DNA of 64,000 bases from Limosilactobacillus urinaemulieris (lineage in GTDB: Bacteria; Bacillota; Bacilli; Lactobacillales; Lactobacillaceae). The notes beneath the pieces were generated by a model that searched no databases, was not told where the DNA came from, and saw only the letters and a list, made by a program, of their open reading frames with translations. Below are positions 51,873-63,287 of this stretch, piece after piece. Positions within the stretch are counted from its first letter, which is position 1. Each line of letters begins with the position of its first letter. A program made the position numbers and the translations under genes. Location of the stretch: assembly GCF_014838745.1 (NCBI RefSeq), contig NZ_JABUXR010000003.1:62001-126000 (forward strand). Reading direction: 5' to 3'.

Positions 51873-52997
51873 ATGATTCTTTCAGAATTGCACTTACACA
51901 ATTTTCGTAATTACGAAGATTTGACAGTTCATTTTGCTCCTGGGGTTAATGTCCTGATTGGTCACAATGCTCAGGGAAAAACGAATATGTTAGAGGCGAT
52001 TTATGCATTGTCATTAACACGGAGCCACCGGACCCATAACAACCGAGAACTCATTAATTGGCAGCATAAATCAGCGACCATTAGCGGAATTGTTCAAAAG
52101 ACGAGTGGACGCGTTCCGCTAGAACTAGAATTTACTTCTAAGGGAAAACGAGCTAAAGTCAATCATCTTGAGCAGGCTCGATTATCTACATATGTTGGTC
52201 AACTAAATGCCATTTTATTTGCGCCGGAGGACTTGTCCCTAGTTAAGGGAGCACCAGCACTGCGGCGCCATTTTATGGATATGGAATTTAGTCAGATGAG
52301 TAGTAAGTATCTTTATAATGCTGGGCAGTATCGAACCTTACTGCGCCAAAGAAATAAGTATTTGAAGCAGTTAAAATACGGTCAGCAACACGATAAGGTT
52401 TTACTTGGAGTACTTTCTGATCAGTTGGCTGCATACGGTGCAGAGGTTATCATTGCCCGTTATCAATTCTTGCAGCATTTGGAAAAGTGGGCTTCACAGC
52501 TTCACGAGAAAATATCCTTGAATGCTGAACAATTAAGATTAGACTATATTACCCAATTGAAGCTGAGTGAGGAGACGACTGTTGAGCAGGCATATCAAAA
52601 CTTGCTTGGCCTTTATCAGTCCCATGTAGATTGGGAAATTGAAAAGGGAACCACAATGTATGGACCGCAACGGGATGACATTCACTTTATAGTTAACGGG
52701 AAAAACGTTCAGTCGTTTGGCTCACAAGGCCAGCAACGAACAACGGCATTATCTGTTAAGTTGGCGGAGATCGACTTAATGAAGGAGCAGACGGGGGAAT
52801 ATCCGTTACTGCTTTTGGATGATGTCCTATCTGAATTAGATACTATTCGTCAGACACACTTATTAACTGCCTTTCAAGATAAGGTGCAAACCTTTCTGAC
52901 AACAACAAGCTTAAATGATGTTGCACGGCAGTTAATTCATCAACCAAAAATCTTTGAAATTGAACATGGTACTTTGAGCAAGGGGGAAACACAGTGA
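51873..52997 (+). CDS. recF: Recombination/replication repair protein RecF
   Basis: The 374-residue SMC-like ATPase has Walker [16 protein letters not shown], signature [19 protein letters not shown] and Walker [12 protein letters not shown]. It helps load RecA at gapped DNA. It overlaps gyrB by four bases (GTGA). It lacks nothing of the usual RecF layout. Confidence 0.96.
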   Translation: MILSELHLHNFRNYEDLTVHFAPGVNVLIGHNAQGKTNMLEAIYALSLTRSHRTHNNRELINWQHKSATISGIVQKTSGRVPLELEFTSKGKRAKVNHLEQARLSTYVGQLNAILFAPEDLSLVKGAPALRRHFMDMEFSQMSSKYLYNAGQYRTLLRQRNKYLKQLKYGQQHDKVLLGVLSDQLAAYGAEVIIARYQFLQHLEKWASQLHEKISLNAEQLRLDYITQLKLSEETTVEQAYQNLLGLYQSHVDWEIEKGTTMYGPQRDDIHFIVNGKNVQSFGSQGQQRTTALSVKLAEIDLMKEQTGEYPLLLLDDVLSELDTIRQTHLLTAFQDKVQTFLTTTSLNDVARQLIHQPKIFEIEHGTLSKGETQ

Positions 52998-54940
52998 GCG
53001 ACGAGCAAAAAGAAACAAAAGCTGAGTTAGCGAGCGAGTATGATGCCAGTCAAATTCAGGTTCTTAAGGGGCTTGATGCAGTACGAAAACGGCCAGGGAT
53101 GTATATTGGTTCAACCTCGGCTCAAGGACTACACCATTTAGTTTGGGAAATTGTCGATAACGGAATTGATGAGGCCCTAGCTGGATTCTGTGATGAAATT
53201 AACGTGGTTGTTGAACCAGATAATAGTATTTCTGTTACCGATAACGGCCGGGGAATTCCTGTTGATACCCAAAAGGAAACCGGGAAACCAGCCCTTGAAA
53301 CAGTATTTACTGTTCTTCACGCCGGTGGTAAGTTCGGCGGTGGCGGATACAAGGTTTCCGGTGGATTACACGGTGTTGGTGCTTCAGTTGTAAACGCCCT
53401 TTCTACAGAACTTGATGTTAAGGTTTCACGTCAGGGGAAGCGTTACTACATGGACTTTGATCATGGTCACGTTAAGACCTCAATGAAGGTAATTGATGAA
53501 AACGTGCCGGAAGATGTTCATGGGACAACCGTTCACTTTAAGCCGGATCCGGAAATTTTCCGCGAAACAACTACATACAACATTAAGACTTTAACAAACC
53601 GTCTTCGTGAATTAGCATTCCTGAACAAGGGACTGAAAATCACAATTGAAGATAAGCGTGATAAGGAGTCAGAGCGGCAAGAATTCCATTATGAAGGTGG
53701 GATTCGACACTATGTTGACTTCTTGAATGAAGGGAAAACCACTCTCTTTGAACCACCAATTTACGTTGAAGGAAAAGAAAACGGTATTACTGTAGAAGTC
53801 TCTCTTCAATACACTGATTCTTACAGAAGTGATTTATTGACGTTTACCAACAATATCCATACTTATGAAGGTGGAACGCACGAAACTGGGTTTAAGATGG
53901 CCCTAACTCGGGTAATAAATGACTATGGACATAAGTCAGGAGTCTTAAAAGGAAATGAAACACTTTCCGGGGATGATGTGCGTGAAGGATTAACCGCGGT
54001 TGTTTCTATCAAGCACCCGGATCCGCAATTTGAGGGACAAACTAAGACAAAACTTGGGAACTCTGATGCACGAACGGCAACTGATCATGTTTTTGCAGCG
54101 ACATTTAACCGATTCTTACTTGAACACCCTGATGAAGCACGGCAAATTATCGAAAAGGGGCAACTAGCTTCTAAAGCTCGGGTAGCAGCAAAACGGGCAC
54201 GTGAAGTTACCCGGAAAAAGAGTGGTCTGGAAATTAGCAACTTACCAGGTAAGCTAGCTGATAATACTAGTAAGGATCCAAATATTTCTGAGTTGTTCAT
54301 CGTCGAGGGGGACTCAGCTGGAGGTTCTGCTAAACAGGGACGTTCTCGGTTGACTCAAGCAATTTTGCCAATTCGGGGGAAGATTTTAAATGTTGAAAAG
54401 GCGACCCTTGACAGAATCTTAGCAAACGATGAAATTCGGTCGCTGTTTACAGCGTTAGGAACTGGCTTCGGCGAGGACTTTGATATTACCAAAGCTAATT
54501 ACCATAAGCTGATTATTATGACCGATGCCGATGTTGATGGTGCTCATATTCGGACGTTACTATTGACGCTCTTCTACCGGTTTATGAAGCCAATGATTAC
54601 CCATGGCTATGTCTACATTGCCCAACCACCTCTATACCAAGTTCGTCAAGGAAAATTTGTAAAGTACATTGAATCAGACGAAGAGCTTGACCGGGTTGTT
54701 AACTCACTTCAACCAAGTCCTAAACCTGTTATTCAACGTTACAAGGGACTTGGTGAAATGGATGCTGAACAGCTTTGGGAAACAACGATGGATCCCGAAA
54801 AACGTCACCTTCTCCGGGTAAACCTTGATGATGCCAAGGCGGCAGAGGAAATCTTCCCAATGTTGATGGGGAATAAGGTTACACCGCGGCGTGAATTTAT
54901 CGAAAAGAATGCTAAGTTTGTAGAAAATCTTGATTTATAA
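52994..54940 (+). CDS. gyrB: DNA gyrase subunit B
   Basis: The 648-residue subunit has the GHKL ATPase domain ([38 protein letters not shown]) and the transducer. Its TOPRIM domain shows [13 protein letters not shown] and [16 protein letters not shown]. With GyrA it adds negative supercoils using ATP. Start is GTG after AAGGGGG, overlapping recF. gyrA follows after an 86-base gap that may contain its own promoter. Confidence 0.97.
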   Translation: MSDEQKETKAELASEYDASQIQVLKGLDAVRKRPGMYIGSTSAQGLHHLVWEIVDNGIDEALAGFCDEINVVVEPDNSISVTDNGRGIPVDTQKETGKPALETVFTVLHAGGKFGGGGYKVSGGLHGVGASVVNALSTELDVKVSRQGKRYYMDFDHGHVKTSMKVIDENVPEDVHGTTVHFKPDPEIFRETTTYNIKTLTNRLRELAFLNKGLKITIEDKRDKESERQEFHYEGGIRHYVDFLNEGKTTLFEPPIYVEGKENGITVEVSLQYTDSYRSDLLTFTNNIHTYEGGTHETGFKMALTRVINDYGHKSGVLKGNETLSGDDVREGLTAVVSIKHPDPQFEGQTKTKLGNSDARTATDHVFAATFNRFLLEHPDEARQIIEKGQLASKARVAAKRAREVTRKKSGLEISNLPGKLADNTSKDPNISELFIVEGDSAGGSAKQGRSRLTQAILPIRGKILNVEKATLDRILANDEIRSLFTALGTGFGEDFDITKANYHKLIIMTDADVDGAHIRTLLLTLFYRFMKPMITHGYVYIAQPPLYQVRQGKFVKYIESDEELDRVVNSLQPSPKPVIQRYKGLGEMDAEQLWETTMDPEKRHLLRVNLDDAKAAEEIFPMLMGNKVTPRREFIEKNAKFVENLDL

Positions 54941-55026
54941 GATTGGTGTGTGAACCGAATTAAGCTTGTTAACTATTAGCGCTTTTTTCGGGCATCATAC
55001 TCAAATTTAAAGGAGGAACAACGATA

Positions 55027-57540
55027 GTGGCTGAAAACGATCTATCAAATAACCGGATCACGGACGTTAACCTGACTAGTCAGATGAAAAATTCATTCTT
55101 AGACTACGCCATGAGTGTTATCGTTTCTCGGGCACTCCCGGATGTGCGTGATGGGTTGAAACCAGTACAACGACGGATCCTGTACGGGATGAATGAATTA
55201 GGGGTTACTCCTGATAAGCCATATAAGAAGTCTGCCCGGATTGTTGGGGATGTTATGGGGAAATTCCACCCCCATGGTGATTCTTCAATCTATGAAGGGC
55301 TAGTACGGATGGCACAGGATTTTAGTTACCGGTACATGTTGGTTGATGGTCACGGTAACTTTGGTTCAATTGATGGTGATAGTGCCGCTGCTATGCGGTA
55401 TACCGAAGCCAAGATGAGTAAAATTGCCGTTGAAATGTTACGGGATATTAACAAGAATACTGTTGATTTTCAAGACAACTATGATGGAACCGAAAAGGAA
55501 CCGACTGTGCTACCAGCTCGGTTCCCCAATTTACTTGTTAATGGTGCTTCAGGGATTGCTGTTGGAATGGCAACGAATATCCCAACCCATAATTTAGGGG
55601 AAGTTATTAGTGCAATTCACGTACTGATGGATAATCCGGACGCTACAACTGAAGACTTAATGAAAGTCTTGCCAGGACCAGATTTTCCAACTGGTGGTGT
55701 TGTCATGGGCAAGTCTGGAATTCGGAAGGCTTATGAGACCGGTCGAGGGACAATTGTTGTTCGGGCTAAAGTCGATATTGAAGAACGAAAGAACGGTAGA
55801 CAACAAATTGTTGTTCACGAAATTCCTTATATGGTTAATAAGGCAAAGCTGATTGAACGGATTGCTGATTTAGCTCGGAATAAGGAAATCGAAGGGATTA
55901 CTGACGTTAATGATGAAACCGACCGTGAAGGAATGCGGATCGTAATTGATGTACGTCGTGATGCTAGTGCTGAAGTGATCTTGAATAATTTGTACAAGAT
56001 GACTTTGATGCAGACAACCTTCAATTTCAATATGTTAGCAATTGTTAATGGTGCACCAAAGATCCTTAGCTTGAAGGAAATCCTTCAGTATTACCTAGAA
56101 CATCAGGAAAATGTTGTTCGGCGGCGGACAGAATTTGATCTGAAAAAAGCCGAAAACCGTGCTCATATTGTTGCTGGGTTACGAATTGCTTTAGATCATA
56201 TTGATGAAATCATTAATATTATTCGGAACTCCCAAACAAGTGAAATTGCGAAAAATCAGTTGATGGAAAACTATGGACTATCGGATCGTCAAGCCCAAGC
56301 AATTCTTGATATGCGGTTAGTCCGGTTAACCGGTTTGGAACGAGAAAAGATTGAGGCCGAATATAAGAAGTTAATGGCAGCAATTGCCGATTACAAAGAC
56401 ATTCTTGCTCACCAAGAACGGATCAACCAAATTATTTACGATGAATTATTAGAAATTCAAAAGAAGTTTGGTGATAAGCGACGGACAGAACTTCAAGTTG
56501 GTGATATTACTAACATTGAAGATGAAGATTTGATTGAGGAAGAGTCAATCATTGTGACCTTAACGCATAATGGTTACATTAAACGGTTGCCGGTAGATGA
56601 ATTTAAGTCTCAACACCGTGGTGGTCGTGGTGTTAAGGGAATGGGTGTTCACAAGGATGACTTTATTGAACAATTAATTTCTAGTGATACTCATGACTTG
56701 CTCCTCTTCTTTACCAATTCAGGAAAGGTTTACTCCATGAAAGGGTATGAAATTCCAGAGTATGGTCGGTCTGCTCAAGGAATTCCAATCATTAACTTAC
56801 TTGGAATTGATAACAAAGAGAAGATTAGTGCTGTGATTAACGTTTCACATGAAACTAACGACGATGATAAGTTCCTCTTCTTTACCACTAAGCAGGGAAC
56901 CGTAAAACGGACACCAGTTACCGAGTTTAAGAATATTCGAAGTAATGGGTTGAAGGCGATTAACCTTCACGATGATGATGAGCTGATCCATGTCGATATA
57001 GTTAAGGATCAACAAAATATGATTATCGGAACACACCACGGTTATGCCTTAAGCTTTAACTCATCTGTTGTCCGGTCAATGGGACGTTCAGCAGCAGGAG
57101 TTCGTGGAATTCGCTTACGGGATGACGATTATGTCATTGGTACTGCACCACTTGATGATGATAGCAACGTCCTAGTAATTAGTGAATTAGGTTACGGTAA
57201 GCAAACGCCTGCTAGCGAGTACCCAATTAAGGGTCGTGGCGGTTTAGGTGTTAAGACCGTTAACGTAACGAAAAAGAATGGTCCTCTGGTTGGCCTAACA
57301 ACTGTTAAGGGAGACGAAGACATTATGCTGGTCACAGACCATGGTGTGATTATTCGTTTCGGTGTTGAAACAGTATCGCAAACTGGTCGATCAGCACTAG
57401 GAGTTCACCTAATTAAGATGGATGATGGGACGCATGTTGCGACAATTGCGAAGGTTGAAAAGGAAAGCGATGAAGATGACAATTCTTTATCAAATGAAAA
57501 TTCAACTGAAGAAGCAACTACGGAAGAAAAAACTGAATAA
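55027..57540 (+). CDS. gyrA: DNA gyrase subunit A
   Basis: The 837-residue subunit cuts and rejoins DNA. The catalytic Tyr125 is in [10 protein letters not shown]. The quinolone-resistance region reads [10 protein letters not shown], with Ser86 and Glu90 (equivalents of E. coli 83 and 87) unmutated. The C-terminal beta-pinwheel has the GyrA box [10 protein letters not shown]. The tail is acidic ([16 protein letters not shown]). Start is GTG with AAAGGAGGA. Confidence 0.97.
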   Translation: MAENDLSNNRITDVNLTSQMKNSFLDYAMSVIVSRALPDVRDGLKPVQRRILYGMNELGVTPDKPYKKSARIVGDVMGKFHPHGDSSIYEGLVRMAQDFSYRYMLVDGHGNFGSIDGDSAAAMRYTEAKMSKIAVEMLRDINKNTVDFQDNYDGTEKEPTVLPARFPNLLVNGASGIAVGMATNIPTHNLGEVISAIHVLMDNPDATTEDLMKVLPGPDFPTGGVVMGKSGIRKAYETGRGTIVVRAKVDIEERKNGRQQIVVHEIPYMVNKAKLIERIADLARNKEIEGITDVNDETDREGMRIVIDVRRDASAEVILNNLYKMTLMQTTFNFNMLAIVNGAPKILSLKEILQYYLEHQENVVRRRTEFDLKKAENRAHIVAGLRIALDHIDEIINIIRNSQTSEIAKNQLMENYGLSDRQAQAILDMRLVRLTGLEREKIEAEYKKLMAAIADYKDILAHQERINQIIYDELLEIQKKFGDKRRTELQVGDITNIEDEDLIEEESIIVTLTHNGYIKRLPVDEFKSQHRGGRGVKGMGVHKDDFIEQLISSDTHDLLLFFTNSGKVYSMKGYEIPEYGRSAQGIPIINLLGIDNKEKISAVINVSHETNDDDKFLFFTTKQGTVKRTPVTEFKNIRSNGLKAINLHDDDELIHVDIVKDQQNMIIGTHHGYALSFNSSVVRSMGRSAAGVRGIRLRDDDYVIGTAPLDDDSNVLVISELGYGKQTPASEYPIKGRGGLGVKTVNVTKKNGPLVGLTTVKGDEDIMLVTDHGVIIRFGVETVSQTGRSALGVHLIKMDDGTHVATIAKVEKESDEDDNSLSNENSTEEATTEEKTE

Positions 57541-57549
57541 ATAAAGTAG

Positions 57550-57602
57550 AAATCCTGATTTGTTACGTCTTTATTAAGTAGACCGCAAATTCAGGATTTT
57601 CT
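57550..57602 (+). terminator. Terminator after gyrA
   Basis: AAATCCTGATTTG pairs with CAAATTCAGGATTT (one bulge), then TTCTTG; loop of about 23 bases. Confidence 0.75.
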
Positions 57603-57615
57603 TGTTACCTGTTCC

Positions 57616-57644
57616 TTGTTTTAAACCAATGTCTGTGGTATATT
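57616..57644 (+). promoter_or_regulatory. Promoter of rpsF-ssb-rpsR with a structured leader
   Basis: TTGTTT (57616-57621) and TATATT (57639-57644) are 17 bases apart. The leader to 57738 is about 90 bases and includes AGACGTCT and ACGGGAAGAGCCAGAG segments. In many bacteria this leader binds the S6:S18 complex for feedback control; I cannot confirm the motif by eye. Confidence 0.6.
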
Positions 57645-57738
57645 TTATTCTTGTGAGTATACGTAACAGACGTCTACTCTCCTTGTTCTTCTTAATCTTT
57701 ACGGGAAGAGCCAGAGTCCATAAGGAGGTGTAACATTC

Positions 57739-58035
57739 ATGGAAACACGTAAATATGAAATTACTTACATCATTCGTCCTGATATGGAAGAATCTGCAAA
57801 GAGCGACCTTGTAGCTCGCTTTGACAAGATTCTTGAGGACAATGGTGCAACCATCGCTGATTCCAAGGATTGGTCAACACGCCGGTTTGCTTACCCAATT
57901 GACAAGTACACTGAAGGTACTTACCACGTGGTAAACCTTACTACCGACACTGACGAAGCCTTAAACGAATTCGATCGTTTAGCTAAGTTCAACGATGATA
58001 TCCTACGTCACATGATCATCAAGCGTGAAGCTTAA
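57739..58035 (+). CDS. rpsF: 30S ribosomal protein S6
   Basis: The 98-residue protein starts [15 protein letters not shown] and has the typical [21 protein letters not shown] and LRHMIIKRE. It binds S18 on the 30S platform. ATG follows AAGGAGG. It heads the operon with ssb and rpsR. Confidence 0.98.
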   Translation: METRKYEITYIIRPDMEESAKSDLVARFDKILEDNGATIADSKDWSTRRFAYPIDKYTEGTYHVVNLTTDTDEALNEFDRLAKFNDDILRHMIIKREA

Positions 58036-58071
58036 TTTGATCTTCAATTAATAGAGAGGAGACGAGATCTA

Positions 58072-58617
58072 ATGATTAATCGTGCAGTACTTACTGGACG
58101 CTTAACAAGAGATCCTGAGTTGCGGTACACAACCAGTGGAACAGCTGTTGTATCATTTACTTTAGCTGTTGATCGTCAATTCCGAAACCAAAATGGGGAT
58201 CGGGATGCTGACTTTATCAATTGCGTCATTTGGCGTAAGTCTGCTGAAAACTTTAGTAACTTTACTCATAAGGGATCCTTAGTTGGTATCGAAGGACGGA
58301 TTCAAACCCGGAATTACGAAAATCAGCAAGGTAACCGAGTTTATGTTACCGAAATTGTTGTCGATAATTTTGCACTGCTTGAACCACGCCAAAACGGTGG
58401 TAGTCAACAATATGGCAACCAACAATCATTTGGTGGTCAAGGTCAACCGCAGTACAATAATAATCAACCGCAACCTGGAAATAATGCTCCTCAATCTAAT
58501 TCGTCTAATGGCTTTGGTGGTAATAATAACCAACCAAGTCAACCAGATAACCAGTTCCCTAATGGTGGGGACGATGGTCAATCCATTGACTTATCTGATG
58601 ACGAATTACCATTCTAA
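58072..58617 (+). CDS. ssb: Single-stranded DNA-binding protein
   Basis: The 181-residue protein has an OB fold (residues 1-110: [44 protein letters not shown]). A Gln/Asn/Gly-rich flexible linker (about 110-165) and the acidic tip DDELPF, which recruits replication and repair proteins, follow. The linker is low in complexity, typical for lactobacilli. ATG with GAGAGGAG. Lies between rpsF and rpsR. Confidence 0.97.
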   Translation: MINRAVLTGRLTRDPELRYTTSGTAVVSFTLAVDRQFRNQNGDRDADFINCVIWRKSAENFSNFTHKGSLVGIEGRIQTRNYENQQGNRVYVTEIVVDNFALLEPRQNGGSQQYGNQQSFGGQGQPQYNNNQPQPGNNAPQSNSSNGFGGNNNQPSQPDNQFPNGGDDGQSIDLSDDELPF

Positions 58618-58649
58618 AGAATTCTTTAACCAGATAGGAGGGTAATTTC

Positions 58650-58886
58650 ATGGCACAACAACGTCGGGGCGGCCGTCGTCGTCGTAAAGTCGACTTTATC
58701 GCCGCAAACCACATCGACTACATCGATTACAAAGACACTGATTTATTACGTCGGTTTATTTCTGAACGGGGTAAGATTTTACCACGTCGGGTTACTGGTA
58801 CTAGCGCCAAGAACCAACGTAAGTTAACTATCGCTATTAAGCGTGCACGGATTATGGGTCTTTTGCCATTTGTTGCTGAAGATTAA
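58650..58886 (+). CDS. rpsR: 30S ribosomal protein S18
   Basis: The 78-residue basic protein begins with [16 protein letters not shown] and contains [26 protein letters not shown], the S18 signature. ATG follows TAGGAGG. It closes the rpsF operon before a strong terminator. Confidence 0.98.
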   Translation: MAQQRRGGRRRRKVDFIAANHIDYIDYKDTDLLRRFISERGKILPRRVTGTSAKNQRKLTIAIKRARIMGLLPFVAED

Positions 58887-58898
58887 TTCCGTAAAATA

Positions 58899-58939
58899 AG
58901 AGGCTGAGAAAAAACGATTCGTTTTTTCTCAGCCTCTCT
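58899..58939 (+). terminator. Strong terminator after rpsR
   Basis: AGAGGCTGAGAAAAAACGA pairs with TCGTTTTTTCTCAGCCTCT, perfect over about 18 bases; CTCT follows instead of a clean T run, so the T stretch lies inside the stem. Confidence 0.8.
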
Positions 58940-58978
58940 CTGTAACTAATAGTAACCGAACTTACCGAGTTTAATTGC

Positions 58979-59084
58979 GGGAATTAACCCGAGCCTTCGA
59001 GTCTAACTACGAACGACTCTGATGAATTCATTATCATTCGTCGTTCTAGGTTAGCCAACCAGGCTCTTGAATGGGTTAATTCCC
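58979..59084. repeat. 106-base inverted repeat in the rpsR-gdpP gap
   Basis: In this 332-base gap, GGGAATTAACCC (58979-58990) pairs perfectly with GGGTTAATTCCC (59073-59084). Inner arms GAGCCT/AGGCTC, CTAAC/GTTAG and GAACGAC/GTCGTTC continue the stem toward a loop near 59020. TTTATTTTT follows. It may be a MITE-like or REP-like element, or a large hairpin in the RNA. No coding potential is seen. Confidence 0.7.
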
Positions 59085-59218
59085 AGCTTTATTTTTAAAA
59101 GATTTTTCATTCCGTAAGTGTTGAGATGCAGTCAAATAGACCAATGTGATATTATAGATACTGATTGTTTAACAAAAATTAATAATTAACGAAAAACGTT
59201 AAAATCAGGAGGACCAGT

Positions 59219-61243
59219 ATGAGAGATCTTATTAGTCGAGAATACTGGCGAGAGCTGTTTAAACAGCCAGCAGTTCGGTGGAATTTTATTTACATTTTAA
59301 TTTTAACGATTCTTAGTCTAGTACTGGGATTTTATATTAATTGGCTTCTTGGGATTGCGATCCTAGTGGTGGCTCTTTTTGGTAGTCAGCTTAGTATAAG
59401 TCGTTTACGAACGATCGTCGTTGATGCTCATGAGTACTTAGCAGATCTAACTTATCGGGTTGAGCAGGGACAACAGGAAGCGTTGCTTGAAATGCCTTTA
59501 GGAATGATCCTGATGAATAAGCAGGGCGAAATTCAATGGATTAATCCTTATATGGCTAAGTACTTTGATCTAAAAATTGTTGTTGGGAAGAAACTTAAAG
59601 AAGTTGATAACGAGCTTGCCAAACTAGAAAATGAGCATCGGAATGATAAGCAGCCGACGATCGTTACGTGGCAGGATCGTCAATTTGAATTCTTGGTTCA
59701 AAAAGATAATCATGTTATCTACATGATGGACGTGACAAGCTATGAAGAAATTAATAAGCGTTATAAACAACAGCAAATCTTCCTGGGAAACATATATTTA
59801 GATAACTATGTTGAACTAACCCAGGGGATGAGCGATTCAGATGTTTCTAATTTACATAATTATGTGACGTCAGAAATTAGTAAGTGGGCAGCAGAGAATC
59901 ACTTATTAATGAAGATAATTGACGATGATAATTACCTAATTATCGGACATCAAATTTCATTGAACCGGTTGGAAGAAAAGAAGTTTAAGATTCTCGATAT
60001 TATTCGGGAAAATACTTCAAAACAGAACTCACCAGTAACGTTAAGTGTTGGAATTGCTTATGGTGAAAATGATCTGGTAAAATTAGCTGATACTGCTCAA
60101 AACAACCTTGATCTTGCGCTAGGACGAGGTGGCGATCAGGTTGTTGTCCGCGCTCAGGATTCTGAAGCACGGTTCTACGGCGGAAAGACCAATCCAATGG
60201 AAAAGCGGACACGGGTTCGAGCGCGAATGATTAGTCAGGCCCTTCAAGAACTAATGGCCCAAGCAGATCAAATCTTTGTAATGGGACATAAGAATCCTGA
60301 TATGGATTCGCTGGGTGCTTGTTTAGGAATTCGCCGAATTGCGGAAATGAATAACTGTGAATGTTGGATTGTCGTTGATGACGAGCAGGCTCACTCTGAT
60401 GTTCAGCGTCTCCTGAAGCAAATGGATAATTTTCAGGAAATCAAGGAACATATTATTACCCCTGAAGAGGCTCTTGAGAAAGCCACTCCTAATAGCCTTC
60501 TGGTGATGGTTGACCATGCTAAGAAAGGAATTACGATTGCTCCAGAGCTTTATGAACGTTTACAAAACCGTCTTGTGATTATTGATCACCACCGGCGCGG
60601 TGAAGAGTTTCCTGAAAATCCATTATTGGTTTATATCGAGCCATATGCATCATCAACTTGTGAGTTAATTACAGAAATGTTTGAATATCAACCACGAGAA
60701 GGTAAAGGGTTGAATAAACTGGAAGCTACGGCAATGCTGACGGGAATTCAAATTGATACTAAATCGTTTACCAAAAGTGCGGGAACCCGGACATTTGATG
60801 CGGCAAGTTACTTACGATCTGCCGGAGCTGACGGGATGATGATCCAAATGTTCATGAAAGAAAATGCAGATAGTTTCATGAAACGTAATCACTTAATCTC
60901 ATTAGCAGAGTTAAATGGTTCAATTGCGATCTGTGCTGGAGAGGAAGACCAGATCTATGATCCGGTAACAGCTGCTCAAGCGGCAGATATGCTTCTTCAG
61001 GTTAACGGGATAGAGGCCTCGTTTGTTATTACTAAACGAGCTGATGGAATGATCTGTATCTCCGCACGTTCAATGGGTGACGTGAATGTTCAATTAATTA
61101 TGGAAAAAATGGGTGGCGGTGGTCACCTAGCTAATGCTGCAACCCAAATTAAGGGGAAAACAATTGCGGAAGTTAAGCAAACTCTGATTGACCAATTGGC
61201 TAAAACAGAGGATGATGGAAATAAAGAATCAACTGAGGAGTGA
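59219..61243 (+). CDS. gdpP: Cyclic-di-AMP phosphodiesterase GdpP
   Basis: The 674-residue membrane enzyme has two N-terminal helices (about residues 20-58), a PAS-like domain (85-145), a degenerate GGDEF domain (about 175-305) and a DHH/DHHA1 phosphodiesterase. The latter shows MGHKNPDMDSLGACLG, VDHAKKG, IDHHRRGEEF and GGGGHLANAAT. It breaks c-di-AMP to pApA, which controls potassium and wall homeostasis. ATG follows CAGGAGGA. The stop overlaps the ribosome site of rplI. Confidence 0.96.
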   Translation: MRDLISREYWRELFKQPAVRWNFIYILILTILSLVLGFYINWLLGIAILVVALFGSQLSISRLRTIVVDAHEYLADLTYRVEQGQQEALLEMPLGMILMNKQGEIQWINPYMAKYFDLKIVVGKKLKEVDNELAKLENEHRNDKQPTIVTWQDRQFEFLVQKDNHVIYMMDVTSYEEINKRYKQQQIFLGNIYLDNYVELTQGMSDSDVSNLHNYVTSEISKWAAENHLLMKIIDDDNYLIIGHQISLNRLEEKKFKILDIIRENTSKQNSPVTLSVGIAYGENDLVKLADTAQNNLDLALGRGGDQVVVRAQDSEARFYGGKTNPMEKRTRVRARMISQALQELMAQADQIFVMGHKNPDMDSLGACLGIRRIAEMNNCECWIVVDDEQAHSDVQRLLKQMDNFQEIKEHIITPEEALEKATPNSLLVMVDHAKKGITIAPELYERLQNRLVIIDHHRRGEEFPENPLLVYIEPYASSTCELITEMFEYQPREGKGLNKLEATAMLTGIQIDTKSFTKSAGTRTFDAASYLRSAGADGMMIQMFMKENADSFMKRNHLISLAELNGSIAICAGEEDQIYDPVTAAQAADMLLQVNGIEASFVITKRADGMICISARSMGDVNVQLIMEKMGGGGHLANAATQIKGKTIAEVKQTLIDQLAKTEDDGNKESTEE

Positions 61244-61248
61244 CTAAG

Positions 61249-61701
61249 ATGAAAGTTATTTTTATTCAAGACGTTCGTGGTCGCGGTAAGCGTGGGCAAG
61301 TAAAAGATGTTCCCGATGGCTATGCGCAAAACTACCTCATTAAGCGAGGACTCGCAAAGCAGGCTACCCACGCTGCAATGAGCCAGTTAGCTGGTCAACA
61401 ACGTGCAGAAGAAAAGCACGCTGCTGAAGAATTGGCTGAGGCTAAAGAGTTGAAGAAGGTTCTTGAAGATGACAAGACCGTTGTCGAATTGAGTGGAAAG
61501 GCTGGAACTGACGGCCGGATGTTTGGTTCGATTTCAACTAAACAAATTGCGACTGCATTACAAAAGCAATTCAACGTCAAGATTGATAAGCGGAAGATTG
61601 AGCTTGCAGCACCAATTAAGGCGTTGGGTTATGTTAACGTGCCAATTAAACTGCACCCACAAGTGATGGCTGAAATTCGGGTTCACATTGCCGAAAAGTA
61701 A
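61249..61701 (+). CDS. rplI: 50S ribosomal protein L9
   Basis: The 150-residue protein starts KVIFIQDVRGRGKRGQVKDVPDGYAQNYL, the L9 N-domain, followed by the long helix and a C-domain ending KLHPQVMAEIRVHI. ATG 61249, eight bases after GAGGAG, is chosen; GTG 61240 is upstream in frame. It follows gdpP closely and precedes dnaB. Confidence 0.97.
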   Translation: MKVIFIQDVRGRGKRGQVKDVPDGYAQNYLIKRGLAKQATHAAMSQLAGQQRAEEKHAAEELAEAKELKKVLEDDKTVVELSGKAGTDGRMFGSISTKQIATALQKQFNVKIDKRKIELAAPIKALGYVNVPIKLHPQVMAEIRVHIAEK

Positions 61702-61728
61702 GCTCATTGATTAAAGGAGCGTATCGTC

Positions 61729-63129
61729 ATGGATAATGCACCAGTGCAAGAAGAGCCACGTGACATCGATGCGGAAAAGGCAGTTCTTGGAGCTGTCTTT
61801 TTAAGTAAGGATGCCCTGGCTGATGCAATGGAATATTTAGAACCACGCGATTTCTACCGTAAAGCCCACCAAATAATCTTTCAGAAGATGGTTGATTTAA
61901 ATGATGAAGATCAGCCGATTGATGTGGTGACGATCCGGAGTGCGCTGGACAAGGATAATCAGACTGAAAATATTGGTGGAGTTGCTTATATTGCTGAAAT
62001 TGCAACAGCAGTACCAACAGCAGCCAACGTCGCCTATTATGCTAAAATTGTTCATGATAAGGCAACAAGACGACGGTTAATTAATACAGCAACCAAGATT
62101 ATTAATAATAGTTATGCTGATAATGATAGTGTGTCGGATCTGCTTGATAATGCTGAACAGCAAATCATGCAGGTTTCTCAAGACAATACCCAAAGTGGTT
62201 TTCAAAACATTAAGGATGTCCTAGAAGCTTCTTTAAAACACGTTAATGACTTATCGAAAAACGATAGTGAAGTTACAGGATTATCAACTGGTTATCAGCA
62301 ACTGGATGAAATGACAACTGGGTTGCATAAGGACGAGTTAGTAATTATTGCTGCACGGCCTGCTGTTGGGAAAACTGCATTCGCACTAAATATTGCTCAG
62401 AATGTTGCGACTAGTTCAGATACTGCTGTGGCAATCTTTAGCTTGGAAATGGGAGCAGAATCTCTTGTTAACCGGATGATCTGTGCTGAGGGAAACATTA
62501 ACGCCAACCACTTGCGGACGGGGCAGCTAACTCAGGATGAGTGGAACAGCCTCTTTATCGCAACTGGTGCTCTTTCTAAGGCTAATATTTATATTGATGA
62601 TACTGCTGGAATTAAGGTTGCAGAAATTCGTGCACGGTGTCGTCGACTAGCTAAGGAGAAGGGCAATCTTGGGCTAATTGTAATTGACTACCTTCAGCTA
62701 ATTGAAGGGACAAATCCCGATAACCGACAACAAGAAGTTTCCGAAATTTCACGGCAATTAAAGAAGCTTGCTAAGGAATTAGAGGTGCCAGTTATTGCCC
62801 TTTCTCAGCTTTCTCGTGGAGTTGAACAGCGGCAAGATAAACGACCGGTACTTTCAGATATCCGGGAATCCGGATCAATTGAACAGGATGCGGATATTGT
62901 TAGCTTTCTGTATCGTGATGACTATTATGATCACGATGAAGATGGTGATGGCGAGGATAATCAAAATAATTCACAACAGGATAATGATGACGATGGCTCA
63001 AACGTGAGTGAAGTTGAAGTCATTATTGAAAAGAACCGTAGTGGTCCACGGGGAACCGTGAAGTTATTATTTGCCAAGTCATATAATAAATTTGCTTCTG
63101 TTTCGTATATTCCAGAAGATAACAACTAA
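61729..63129 (+). CDS. dnaB: Replicative DNA helicase
   Basis: The 466-residue helicase has the N-terminal primase-interacting domain (EKAVLGAVFLSKDAL) and the RecA-like motor. The latter has Walker A AARPAVGKTAFALNIA, Walker B LIVIDYLQLIEG and SRQLKKLAKELEVPVIALSQLSRGVEQR. Near the C-terminus, before the last strands, is a long acidic Asp/Asn-rich insert (about residues 399-430). It unwinds the fork after loading at oriC. ATG follows AAAGGAG. Confidence 0.97.
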   Translation: MDNAPVQEEPRDIDAEKAVLGAVFLSKDALADAMEYLEPRDFYRKAHQIIFQKMVDLNDEDQPIDVVTIRSALDKDNQTENIGGVAYIAEIATAVPTAANVAYYAKIVHDKATRRRLINTATKIINNSYADNDSVSDLLDNAEQQIMQVSQDNTQSGFQNIKDVLEASLKHVNDLSKNDSEVTGLSTGYQQLDEMTTGLHKDELVIIAARPAVGKTAFALNIAQNVATSSDTAVAIFSLEMGAESLVNRMICAEGNINANHLRTGQLTQDEWNSLFIATGALSKANIYIDDTAGIKVAEIRARCRRLAKEKGNLGLIVIDYLQLIEGTNPDNRQQEVSEISRQLKKLAKELEVPVIALSQLSRGVEQRQDKRPVLSDIRESGSIEQDADIVSFLYRDDYYDHDEDGDGEDNQNNSQQDNDDDGSNVSEVEVIIEKNRSGPRGTVKLLFAKSYNKFASVSYIPEDNN

Positions 63130-63138
63130 TCGAATAAT

Positions 63139-63173
63139 AAGGGCATCTAAGAGAGATCGTAGGGGCCCTTTTG
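63139..63173 (+). terminator. Terminator after dnaB
   Basis: AAGGGC pairs with GCCCTT with a small inner ATCT/AGAT stem, followed by TTGTG. It is short and weaker than others here. Confidence 0.55.
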
Positions 63174-63287
63174 TGCGTTTTTAAAAGAATGTAGGTTTCT
63201 ATCAACCATTTGATAATAAAAAGAGTTATAGTCAAGATGATAGATCTGTCTTATTAAAAAGGTGATTAAGGAAAGAGGAGGCGTAAG

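Noticed and set aside
55252-55320. Possible quinolone-resistance changes in gyrA
   Set aside because: Ser86 and Glu90 of [10 protein letters not shown] are the susceptible-type residues.
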